Below are positions 19,761 through 27,674 of a stretch of DNA of 64,000 nt, piece by piece (the first letter of the stretch is position 1; each line of letters begins with the position of its first letter). Made by a program: the position numbers and the translations under genes. The notes beneath the pieces are model-generated. The model searched no databases. It was not told the DNA's origin and worked only from the letters and a program-made list of their open reading frames with translations. Source of the stretch: Clostridium sp. (lineage in GTDB: Bacteria; Bacillota; Clostridia; Clostridiales; Clostridiaceae); the NCBI GenBank assembly GCA_028692255.1, contig JAQUXS010000002.1, positions 41,432 to 105,431 of the forward strand, read 5' to 3'.

Positions 19761-21293
19761 TTGATGAAATCTGCTGCAATATATGCCAGAAAATCTATAT
19801 ATACTTTAAAAGGTGAATCTATAAACAATCAAATTGAAATGTGTAAGCAATACCTTCTGCAAAACAAAATTGAAAATTTCTTTATATATAAAGATGAAGG
19901 TTTTTCAGGAAAAAACACAAATAGACCTAGTTTTAAAAAGATGCTCGTAGCTGCTAAAATGAACAAATTTCAAATTATAATATGCTATAGGCTGGATAGG
20001 ATAAGCAGAAACATTGCCGATTTTTCATCATTAATTGAACATCTTAAAAAGTATAATATAAGCTTTATATCAATAAAAGAACAATTTGACACTCTTAAAC
20101 CTATGGGCAGGGCTATGATGTACATTGCCTCTGTATTTTCTCAGCTTGAGAGAGAAACCATATCTGAAAGAATACGTGATAATATGCTTGAACTTTCAAA
20201 AATGGGAAGGTGGCTTGGTGGAAAAGTTCCAACAGGTTTTAAAAGTCAATGCGTTAATGTATGTGATGAATATGGCATCATAAAAAATTTATACACTCTC
20301 TATCCTATAGAATCTGAAATTTTTATAGTAAAACTTATATTTAAAAAATATATTGAAAAAAGGTCACTTTCAAAAGTTGCACAATTTCTTTTAGATAAAA
20401 ATATAAGAACAAAAGAAAGAAGAACCTTCACAAAAGTCTCCATTTGTACAATACTAAAAAATCCTGTGTATGTTAAAACTACAGATGAAGTTATAACCTA
20501 TCTAAAAAGCTGCAAAATCAATGTTATTGGAAGTGCAGATGGACTCCATGGCATGCTCTCATATAATAAAAGAGAAGGTAAATCAGGACCTTATAGAAAC
20601 AAAAAATATTGGATATACGCAGTGGCTCATCACAATGGCATAGTGGAAGGTAATGACTGGGTTAAAGTTCAATGTATATTGTCTCAAAACTCTTCATCTG
20701 CTCCGAGACTTGGAAAAAGCAAAAATGCTCTTTTATGTCCCCTTATTAAATGTGCAAAATGTAAAAATCCACTTAGAATAATATATGGTACTAAAAACAA
20801 AAGTGGTAAAAGAAATTACTACTATACATGTGCAAAATGCGAAAATAAAAACGTTAATGGAGAACTTATTGAAAATACAATTGTTGATAATTTAAATAAA
20901 TTTATACTGCCTAAAAATCTATTACTTTTAAACATAAATTATTCATTGAATAGTTCAATTTATAAATCAAAACATTTTACAATAGAAAAAAGGCTGCGTG
21001 AAAATAAATTATCCTCTGAGAATCTAATTAAAAAGCTGCAACTAACAGATGACATAGATGTTTCTAAACTTCTGCTGTCAAAACTCTCTTATCTTGAAAA
21101 AGAAAGAAAAGAATTTGAATCATACAAAAAAAATAATATTAATTTTGATGTTAATAAAATTACTGATTTCAAAACATTATTTTATTCTTCAAATGAAGAC
21201 ATAAAAAAACTCATACTAAAAAGCATTATATATAACATTTATTGGAATGGCGACTTGTGTACTGCAGAAATTTATTTAAATCCTGTCCCCTGA
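19761..21293 (+). CDS. Large serine recombinase (SpoIVCA/integrase type)
   Basis: 510 aa. Resolvase domain with catalytic Ser in 'YARKSIY' and the conserved 'ICYRLDRISRN' and 'SQLERETISERI' motifs (residues ~5-150). A recombinase domain follows, then a zinc ribbon (CAKC...CAKC, about residues 330-365), and a Lys/Glu-rich C-terminal coiled-coil region (~390-480). TTG 19761 and ATG 19764 are adjacent; AAAGGA lies upstream. It cuts and rejoins DNA at att sites with 2-bp staggered ends. Its position beside the element boundary points to the flanking ATCTGC sites as its substrates. Confidence 0.93.
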   Translation: MMKSAAIYARKSIYTLKGESINNQIEMCKQYLLQNKIENFFIYKDEGFSGKNTNRPSFKKMLVAAKMNKFQIIICYRLDRISRNIADFSSLIEHLKKYNISFISIKEQFDTLKPMGRAMMYIASVFSQLERETISERIRDNMLELSKMGRWLGGKVPTGFKSQCVNVCDEYGIIKNLYTLYPIESEIFIVKLIFKKYIEKRSLSKVAQFLLDKNIRTKERRTFTKVSICTILKNPVYVKTTDEVITYLKSCKINVIGSADGLHGMLSYNKREGKSGPYRNKKYWIYAVAHHNGIVEGNDWVKVQCILSQNSSSAPRLGKSKNALLCPLIKCAKCKNPLRIIYGTKNKSGKRNYYYTCAKCENKNVNGELIENTIVDNLNKFILPKNLLLLNINYSLNSSIYKSKHFTIEKRLRENKLSSENLIKKLQLTDDIDVSKLLLSKLSYLEKERKEFESYKKNNINFDVNKITDFKTLFYSSNEDIKKLILKSIIYNIYWNGDLCTAEIYLNPVP

Positions 21294-21304
21294 TTTATAA
21301 AATT

Positions 21305-21352
21305 TGAAGGTCTCTCTCAACTGAAATAAAATTCTTTTGAGAGAGACCTTCA
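21305..21352. terminator. Bidirectional terminator between recombinase and pycA
   Basis: GAAGGTCTCTCTCAA pairs with TTGAGAGAGACCTTC around an 18-nt loop, between two convergent stop codons. Confidence 0.8.
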
Positions 21353-21362
21353 TTAAATCTAT

Positions 21363-24300
21363 CTATTCAATACTTACAAGAAGTTCTCCAGAGCTTACCT
21401 GCTGGCCTTCTTTTACATACACTTCATCAATTATCCCACTTGCTGAAGCTGTAATTCTGGTTTCCATCTTCATTGCTTCAACAATTACAAGAGGATCATT
21501 TTCATTTACTTTATCTCCTTTTTTAACTAAAACAGATAAAATATTTCCTGGGATAGGAGCCCCTATTTCTTTTTCATTATCGGGATCAGCCATCTTAGTT
21601 TCAATTATTTCATGAACATTATGACTGTTTTTATCTTTTATTTTAATGGCTCTTCTAAATCCATTAACTTCAAATAAAAGGTTTCTATTTCCCTGTGAAT
21701 CTACCTCTCCTATTTTCACTAATTTAACAATGAAACTCTTTCCTTTTGAAACTTCAATTTCTGATGTTTCTCCTTCTGCCAATCCATAGAAGAATATATC
21801 ACTTCCCATTCTACTTGGATCACCAAACCTGCGTATATATTTTAAATATTGCTCAAATACATCTGGATAAAGTGCAAAACTTATTATATCTTTATCACTA
21901 GGCTCAAACTTAAATTTATCCTTTAAGTGTTCTCCTATTTTTTCAAAGTTTTCGTCCTTTAAAAGTTCTCCCGGTCTACATGTTATAGGCTTTTCACCTT
22001 TTAATACAAGCTTTTGAAGCTTCTCTGGGAAACCTCCCATAGGCTGGCCCATCATACCTTTAAAGTATGTTACAACTGAATCAGGAAAAGCTAAATTTGC
22101 AGCCTTTTCATATATATTTTCTTTTGTTAAACCATTTTGTACCATAAATATAGCAAAATCTCCAACCATCTTTGATGATGGTGTTACTTTTACAATATCC
22201 CCTACAAGTTCATTAACTTCTTTATATGTTTTCTTAATTTGATTAAATTTATGTCCAAGTCCGAAACTCTCAACTTGAGGTTTTAAGTTTGAATACTGTC
22301 CACCTGGTATTTCATATTCATATATTTCAGCAGAACCTGATTTAAGATCAGATTCAAATTTAGAATAAACCGGTCTAACTGCTGCCCAGTAATCGGATAT
22401 TTTCTGAATTCCTCTTAAATCTATTTTTGTATCTCTTCTAGTATTTTTAAGAGCTGCAACTACTGAATTTAATGCTGGCTGGCTTGTAAGTCCTGACATA
22501 CTGTTAAAAGCAGTATCGACTATGTCAGCTCCTGCTTCAGCTGCCATTATTACAGTTGCCACTCCATTTCCTGTAGTGTCATGAGTATGAAGATGTATAG
22601 GCATTCCTACTTCTTCTTTCAAAGTCTTTATAAGCTTAAATGCAGCATGAGGCTTTAAAAGTGCAGACATATCCTTTATTCCAAGAATGTGTGCTCCTGT
22701 CTTTTCAATCTCCTTAGCAAGTTTTACATAGTAATCAAGGTTATATTTCTCTTTTCTATCATCTAATATATCTCCTGTATAACATATGCAAGCTTCGGCA
22801 ACCTTACCTGTTTTAAGCACTTCATCTATTGAAACTTCCATGCCCTTAAGCCAGTTAAGTGAATCAAAAATTCTAAACACATCAATTCCATTTTCAGCAG
22901 ATTGTTTTATGAAATTTCTTATTACATTATCAGGATAGTTCTTGTATCCAACTCCATTTGCTCCACGTATAAGCATCTGGAAAAGTAAATTAGGTACCTT
23001 CTTGCGAAGCATGCTTAGTCTTTCCCATGGAGATTCCTTAAGGAAACGGTATGATACATCAAAAGTAGCGCCGCCCCACATTTCAAGTGAGAACAAATCC
23101 TTTCCATATATTGATGTGGGCTTTGCAATTTTAACCATATCTCTAGTTCTTACTCTTGTAGCCATAAGAGACTGGTTAGCATCTCTCATAGTTGTATCTG
23201 TAAGAAGAAGTTTTTCCTGTGATTTTATCCACTTTATAAGTCCTTGTGTACCTTGTGTATCAAGTATTTGTTTTGTTCCACTTAATCCACCATTAGGTAC
23301 TGCAACATTAGGAACTACAGGCACATCATATTCCTTTTTAATTCCCTTTGTTTCATTTACTACTTTTTCACCTATGAAATTAAGGATTCTACTCTCCTCA
23401 TCAGCCTTAGGTTTTACATCTATAAGATCTGGATTTTCATCTATAAATCCAGTATCACATTTTCCCTCTAAAAATTGTGGATGATTTAACACATTGATTA
23501 AAAATGCTATGTTTGTTTTAACCCCAATTATAGTTGTTTCTTCCATAGCTCTTATGGATTTTCTTATAGCATCCTTAAAAGTTTTTCCCCATGATATATA
23601 TTTAACCAAAAGGCTATCATAATATGGACTTATAACAGCACCTGCAAAACCATTTCCACCATCAAGTCTTATTCCATTTCCTGAACTTGTTCTATATACT
23701 TCTATTTTGCCTGTGTCTGGTGCAAAATTATTTGCAGGGTCTTCTGTTGTAATTCTGCACTGAATTGCATATCCCCTTGGTTTTACGTCTTCTTGGCTCT
23801 TTATTCCTATTTCTTCTGAATTAAGCTTATATCCTTCAGCTATAAGTATCTGGCTTTGTACAATATCAATACCTGTAACCATTTCACTTACTGTATGTTC
23901 AACCTGTATTCTAGGGTTCATCTCTATAAAATAATGATTTCCATGCATATCAACAAGGAATTCTAAAGTTCCTGCACTTCTATAATTTACAGCTTTAGCT
24001 ATTTTTAATGCATCACTGCAGATTTTATCTCTTATTTCACTTGGAACTGAAAATGCTGGAGTAAATTCCACAACTTTTTGGTGTCTTCTTTGTATTGAGC
24101 AATCTCTTTCATGAAGATGTACTATATTACCAAATTTATCTCCAAGTATTTGTACTTCTATATGTTTAGGCTTTTCAATATACTTTTCCATGAACATTAT
24201 ATCTATACCAAATGCCTTTTTAGCTTCACTTTTAGCGCTTAAGAAAGAGGCTTCAATCTGACTCTCTTCTCTTACAATTCTCATTCCTCTTCCGCCGCCG

Positions 24301-24794
24301 CCAGCTGCTGCTTTTAGCATTATAGGATATCCACATTCTTCTGCAAGTTTCTTTGCTTCACTTACACTTTTAATATTTTTTTCAAATCCAGGTATAACTG
24401 GCACCCCAACTTGTTTAGAAACAATTTTTGATTTTATTTTATCACCAAGTTTATCCATCATATCGCCGGTTGGTCCTATGAATTCAATCCCTGCCTCTTC
24501 ACATTTTCTTGCAAATTCTGGGTTTTCAGATAGGAATCCATATCCGGGATGAATAGCATCAACGCCTTTTTTTATAGCAAGATTTACAATCTCCTCAATA
24601 TTCAAATAAGCATCCACTGGATTTTTATTCTCACCTATGAGATATGCCTCATCTGCTTTCGTCCTAAATAATGAATATTTATCCTCGTTAGAATATATTG
24701 CAACAGTTCTTATCCCAAGTTCTTTGCAAGCTCTAAAAATTCTTATTGCAATTTCCCCTCTGTTTGCAACTAATATTCTTTTAAAATCCTTCAT
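21363..24794 (-). CDS. pycA: Pyruvate carboxylase
   Basis: 1,143 aa, the normal length for the single-chain enzyme. Biotin carboxylase with ATP-grasp ('MLKAAAGGGGRGMR', 'FIEMNPRIQVEHTVSE') at residues ~1-450; carboxyltransferase ('LLTDTTMRDANQSLMATRVRT', 'HLHTHDTTGNG') at ~530-800; PYC/OADA region; and a C-terminal biotinyl domain with target lysine in 'EAMKMETR'. It carboxylates pyruvate to oxaloacetate. The start is ATG 24794 with AGGGGG just upstream; the frame stays open further up without a ribosome site. It is intact, with codon use like its neighbours, although it lies within a recombinase element. Confidence 0.96.
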   Translation of the reverse strand: MKDFKRILVANRGEIAIRIFRACKELGIRTVAIYSNEDKYSLFRTKADEAYLIGENKNPVDAYLNIEEIVNLAIKKGVDAIHPGYGFLSENPEFARKCEEAGIEFIGPTGDMMDKLGDKIKSKIVSKQVGVPVIPGFEKNIKSVSEAKKLAEECGYPIMLKAAAGGGGRGMRIVREESQIEASFLSAKSEAKKAFGIDIMFMEKYIEKPKHIEVQILGDKFGNIVHLHERDCSIQRRHQKVVEFTPAFSVPSEIRDKICSDALKIAKAVNYRSAGTLEFLVDMHGNHYFIEMNPRIQVEHTVSEMVTGIDIVQSQILIAEGYKLNSEEIGIKSQEDVKPRGYAIQCRITTEDPANNFAPDTGKIEVYRTSSGNGIRLDGGNGFAGAVISPYYDSLLVKYISWGKTFKDAIRKSIRAMEETTIIGVKTNIAFLINVLNHPQFLEGKCDTGFIDENPDLIDVKPKADEESRILNFIGEKVVNETKGIKKEYDVPVVPNVAVPNGGLSGTKQILDTQGTQGLIKWIKSQEKLLLTDTTMRDANQSLMATRVRTRDMVKIAKPTSIYGKDLFSLEMWGGATFDVSYRFLKESPWERLSMLRKKVPNLLFQMLIRGANGVGYKNYPDNVIRNFIKQSAENGIDVFRIFDSLNWLKGMEVSIDEVLKTGKVAEACICYTGDILDDRKEKYNLDYYVKLAKEIEKTGAHILGIKDMSALLKPHAAFKLIKTLKEEVGMPIHLHTHDTTGNGVATVIMAAEAGADIVDTAFNSMSGLTSQPALNSVVAALKNTRRDTKIDLRGIQKISDYWAAVRPVYSKFESDLKSGSAEIYEYEIPGGQYSNLKPQVESFGLGHKFNQIKKTYKEVNELVGDIVKVTPSSKMVGDFAIFMVQNGLTKENIYEKAANLAFPDSVVTYFKGMMGQPMGGFPEKLQKLVLKGEKPITCRPGELLKDENFEKIGEHLKDKFKFEPSDKDIISFALYPDVFEQYLKYIRRFGDPSRMGSDIFFYGLAEGETSEIEVSKGKSFIVKLVKIGEVDSQGNRNLLFEVNGFRRAIKIKDKNSHNVHEIIETKMADPDNEKEIGAPIPGNILSVLVKKGDKVNENDPLVIVEAMKMETRITASASGIIDEVYVKEGQQVSSGELLVSIE

Positions 24795-24843
24795 ACTAGT
24801 CCCCCTTATTATTTTTATCACCAATATTAAAAATAACTTTTTT

Positions 24844-24858
24844 TTGCATAAAATGCAA
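24844..24858. promoter_or_regulatory. Palindrome in the pycA promoter region
   Basis: TTGCAT-AAA-ATGCAA, a perfect 6-bp inverted repeat about 50 bp upstream of the pycA start, inside the element. It is a possible operator; no regulator is assigned. Confidence 0.35.
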
Positions 24859-24980
24859 GACAATTTTGTGATTTTATTCAAAAATCATTGTTTTTTATCA
24901 ATTTATCATTAAAATATGAATAATTTTTCTATTTAGCATTTCATATATCTATCATTTCATAGTATTTTTGAATTGAGAGC

Positions 24981-24986
24981 ATCTGC
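24981..24986. other. attL-like site of the pyruvate carboxylase element
   Basis: ATCTGC core; the element side reads GAGAGC and the host side continues manC fragment 2. Direct repeat of 19668-19673. Confidence 0.75.
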
Positions 24987-25331
24987 CCTCCAAACGAACA
25001 TCCCACTATTCCACAGATAATTTCCATCAAGTAAAAAATCCCTTGCAATTTCCACATTGGGTTTCTCAACAAATCTTCCAACCTTATACGTTGAATCCAT
25101 ATTATTTAATTTTTCTCCCATCTGAATATATCCATATCCAGTCTCAGCTCTTGTAGGTTTTATCCCTATAGTAACAAGCACTCTTTTTTTCTCTACAATT
25201 TCAACCGCTTCTTTAAGTGTATCTGCAAAAACTTTCTCATCTTCTACATAATGATCAGAAGGCAAAACCATCATAACCGCGTCATTATCACGTTTAAGAA
25301 GCCTTGTAGCTGAATAACCTATGCATGTAGC

Positions 25332-25343
25332 GGTCCCTTTGTT
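25332..25343. other. attL-like site of the 6.1-kb element
   Basis: GGTCCCTTTGTT here matches GGTCTCCTTGTT at 31407-31418 at 10 of 12 positions, in the same orientation. Inferred crossover dinucleotide is GT at 25333-25334. Confidence 0.7.
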
Positions 25344-25376
25344 ACAAGAAAAGGGCAAAACAATGATCGGTTCCAA

Positions 25377-25793
25377 TGATCAATGCTCAATGATCAATTG
25401 TCAATGAATGTTAAAATTGCACCGCAATTTCTTAAACTTAGTTAAAACCTTTTTAAATCTTGAAAAAGTTTTTCACTATTATTTATAATTGATCTTTTGT
25501 TCGTTGCTATTTGCCCTTTCTCATAATGATCAATTGACAATGATCAATGTATGTAAAATTGCGCTGCAATTTCTTAAACTTAGTTAAAACCTTTTTAAAT
25601 CTTGAAATGTTTTTTCCATTATATTGTTTATTAATCTTTTGTTTGTTGACCATTTATCATTGTTCTTCTATTAATCATTGTTCATTGTTCATTGCTCTTT
25701 GTTCTTTTATTGATCATTGATCATTCGTTCATTGCTCATTTCTCTTGTTCTTCTATTGATCATTGATCATTCGTACATTGATCATTCGTTCTT
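25377..25793. repeat. Iterated TGATCATTG-type repeats and two copies of a hairpin unit
   Basis: No gene. Two copies (about 25410-25473 and 25554-25620) of a unit begin with an AAATTGC/GCAATTT hairpin and continue TTAAACTTAGTTAAAACC. They are followed by at least four variants of an ATTGATCATTGATCATTCG block with spacers rich in TTCTTTTATTG. The repeats run directly into the 3' end of the four-helix-bundle gene. Confidence 0.8.
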
Positions 25794-26180
25794 TTATTGA
25801 TCATTGATCATTCGTTCATTGATCATTGTCTTCATCTTTTCGCTTGTTTTCACTATACAAGTTAGTATTTTGCATATTTCTTTACACTCTTTTAATAACG
25901 TATCTATTTCACTTCTTTCAAGTATTTTAGCCTCTACTATTAATTCTAACCAATACTCTGTTTCATTTGCTTCTTTCAATGCAATACTCATTTTATTTCT
26001 AAAGTCAGCTTTACTAATACCTTTGATTCCTTCTTTTACATTTGCTCCTATACTAGTACCAGATCTTAATAACTGCTTTGACAAAATATATTCCTTTTTC
26101 TCGTCAACTAACATTTTATACAATTCAACAATATCTACTGCAAATTTAAAAGACTTATTAACAATAACATTTGAATACAT
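25794..26180 (-). CDS. Four-helix-bundle protein (S23 / TIGR02436-like)
   Basis: 128 aa, mostly helical. 'FKFAVDIVELYKMLVDEKKEYILSKQLLRSGTSIGANVKEGI' matches the S23/four-helix-bundle family found in 23S rRNA intervening sequences and related to the Avd protein of diversity-generating retroelements. Molecular role unknown. AGGAGG precedes the ATG. The last codons ('MINERMINDQ') are read from the TGATCATTG repeat, so the gene and repeat seem to be one unit. No reverse transcriptase is in the window. Confidence 0.82.
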   Translation of the reverse strand: MYSNVIVNKSFKFAVDIVELYKMLVDEKKEYILSKQLLRSGTSIGANVKEGIKGISKADFRNKMSIALKEANETEYWLELIVEAKILERSEIDTLLKECKEICKILTCIVKTSEKMKTMINERMINDQ

Positions 26181-26545
26181 AGCATCCTCCTAAAGTTTAG
26201 ATACTATCATTATTGCCACATTTAAAATTATTAACTTAATTTCTTAAACTCTGAAAGAGTTTTTTCCTTCATTGAGCATTGTATGTTGAAATTGCCTCGC
26301 AATTTCTTAAACTTAGCTAAACCCTTTTTTTAAACCCTGAAAAAGTTTTTCCTTTGTTGATCTTTAATCTTTTGTACATTGCTCTTTTCTTCTATTTATC
26401 ATTGAGCATTGATCATTGTTCTTTGTTTTTTTATTGATCATTCGTTCATTGATCATTGTTCATTTCTCTTGTTCTCCTATTGACCATTGATCATTCGTTC
26501 ATTGTCCATTGCTCTTCTATTGATCATTGATCATTCGTACATTGA
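26181..26545. repeat. Second block of the same iterated repeats
   Basis: No gene. A third copy of the GCAATTTCTTAAACTTAG unit (about 26290-26356), a partial copy at 26230-26262, and several ATTGATCATTGATCATTCG / GTTCATTG variants. They end inside the 3' end of the GIY-YIG gene. Confidence 0.8.
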
Positions 26546-26791
26546 TCATTGTTCATTGTCTATCATCTTCATCTTTTTCTCCCTTGTTAACTTTTTAATT
26601 TCATACTCCCTTTTCATTGCTTCACTTTTAGTTTCAAGTTCTTCGTGATAAACCATTTTAACAGGGAGTCTACACCTTGTATATTTTGCACCTTTTCCAC
26701 TATTATGCGTGTTAATTCTTTTTTCTAAATTATTTGTATAGCCTGTATACAATGTTCCATCACTACATCTTAAAATATAAACATAATTCAT
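26546..26791 (-). CDS. GIY-YIG nuclease-superfamily protein (UPF0213/YhbQ-like)
   Basis: 81 aa; nearly the entire protein is the GIY-YIG fold ('YVYILRCSDGTLYTGYTNNLEKR', with the later 'MVYHEELETKSEAMKREYEIKKL'). Single-domain members are putative structure-specific nucleases; cellular role unclear. AAGGAA precedes the ATG. As with the four-helix-bundle gene, the last codons ('MIDNEQ') come from the adjacent repeat. Confidence 0.85.
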   Translation of the reverse strand: MNYVYILRCSDGTLYTGYTNNLEKRINTHNSGKGAKYTRCRLPVKMVYHEELETKSEAMKREYEIKKLTREKKMKMIDNEQ

Positions 26792-26922
26792 TATACGATT
26801 CCTTACCTTTTGAGATATATTATATTGATTATTAACTAATTTAATTATATTATAAACTTAATTGCTTTGTAAGAATTCCATTTAAAAAACATTTTAATAA
26901 AAAACATTTTGGAAGTGATTTT

Positions 26923-27612
26923 ATGAAAGATTCCATTGATATAATAAAAAAAATTCCTGTATTTTCTGGCCTATCTGATGAAACCTTAACAAATATAGCA
27001 AATCTTCAAATAAAAAAATTATACAGAAGTGGAGATATTATTTTTAATGAAGGTGATAAAGGAAAAGCTCTATTTTTCGTTAAACATGGAAAAGTAAAAA
27101 TATTCAAGACTTCTTTAGATGGAAGAGAAATAACTCTTAACATACTTGGAGACAATTCTATTTTTGCAGAAGTTACTCTTTTTAATAATACAGACTATCC
27201 TGCAACAGTAGAGGCCATTGAAGATAGTGAAATAGGAATCATTTTAAATCATGATATTGAAAATTTAATCCTTAATAATAACCATTTGGCACTTGAAATA
27301 ATAAAAGTGCTAAGTAAAAGGTTATACCGCTCACAAATGTCAGTAAGAGATATGGCTTTTTCAGATACATATATTAGAATTATAAAAGTGCTAATTGATC
27401 TTTCAAAGAGACACAGCATAAATACAAAAAAAGGTACCCAAATTGATCTTTCAATAACAAGACAAGACATAGCTAATATGGTGGGTACTTCAAGAGAGAC
27501 AGTAAGTCGTGTCATAAGTAGCTTAAAAAAGGATAATATTATAAATACATCTTCAAAAAAGATTATTATATCGGATATAGAAAAGCTTAATTCAATTATT
27601 AAAAATCAATAA
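26923..27612 (+). CDS. CRP/FNR-family transcriptional regulator, probably controlling hcp
   Basis: 229 aa. N-terminal cyclic-nucleotide-binding-type beta barrel (residues ~10-120; 'GDIIFNEGDKGKALFFVKHGKVKIF'), dimerisation helix, and C-terminal winged helix with recognition segment 'TRQDIANMVGTSRETVSRVISSLKKD' (~165-190). No N-terminal FNR cysteine cluster, so it may use heme or another ligand, as HcpR proteins do. It is convergent with hcp. A perfect CRP-type box lies upstream of hcp. Ligand and target are inferred from context. Confidence 0.83.
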   Translation: MKDSIDIIKKIPVFSGLSDETLTNIANLQIKKLYRSGDIIFNEGDKGKALFFVKHGKVKIFKTSLDGREITLNILGDNSIFAEVTLFNNTDYPATVEAIEDSEIGIILNHDIENLILNNNHLALEIIKVLSKRLYRSQMSVRDMAFSDTYIRIIKVLIDLSKRHSINTKKGTQIDLSITRQDIANMVGTSRETVSRVISSLKKDNIINTSSKKIIISDIEKLNSIIKNQ

Positions 27613-27618
27613 AATAAA

Positions 27619-27662
27619 GCACCATATAGAAATATTACTAAATATTTCTATATGGTGCTTTT
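27619..27662. terminator. Bidirectional terminator between the CRP regulator and hcp
   Basis: AAGCACCATATAGAAATA pairs with TATTTCTATATGGTGCTT around an 8-nt loop, followed by TT; placed between convergent genes. Confidence 0.85.
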
Positions 27663-27674
27663 CATTTCTAAAGT

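Larger units (their letters stand above)
19669..24983. mobile_element. 5.3-kb serine-recombinase element carrying pyruvate carboxylase, inserted in manC
   Basis: The element separates manC fragments 2 and 3 and contains only two genes, convergent around a terminator: a large serine recombinase starting 91 bp from one end and pycA starting 189 bp from the other. The ends share the directly repeated core ATCTGC (19668 and 24981, 5,313 bp apart). Joining the element's own flanks gives GAGAGCA-TC-TGCTCTC, a perfect palindrome about a TC dinucleotide, as expected for an attP-like site. The joined host flanks keep the manC frame. No separate directionality-factor gene is visible. Confidence 0.85.
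24957..25376 (-). pseudogene. manC: manC fragment 2 of 3: central part of mannose-1-phosphate guanylyltransferase
   Basis: Between the two crossover points (24983 and 25333) the frame encodes 117 residues. They start at 'TATCIGYSA' and include 'MMVLPSDHYV', the 'IGIKPTRAETGYGYIQ' signature, 'FVEKP' (sugar-phosphate-binding lysine region) and 'YLWNSGMFVWRAD'. Residues before and after are read from element DNA and do not belong to the family. The frame is intact. It joins in phase with fragment 1 (31.4 kb) and fragment 3 (19.7 kb). Confidence 0.9.

Noticed and set aside
25794..26180. Diversity-generating retroelement, because the four-helix-bundle protein is related to Avd
   Set aside because: No reverse transcriptase and no template/variable repeat pair with A-to-N differences is visible in the window.
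25377..26545. CRISPR array
   Set aside because: The repeats vary in length and sequence, are themselves composed of shorter TGATCATTG words, spacers are not unique or of constant size, and no cas gene is present.
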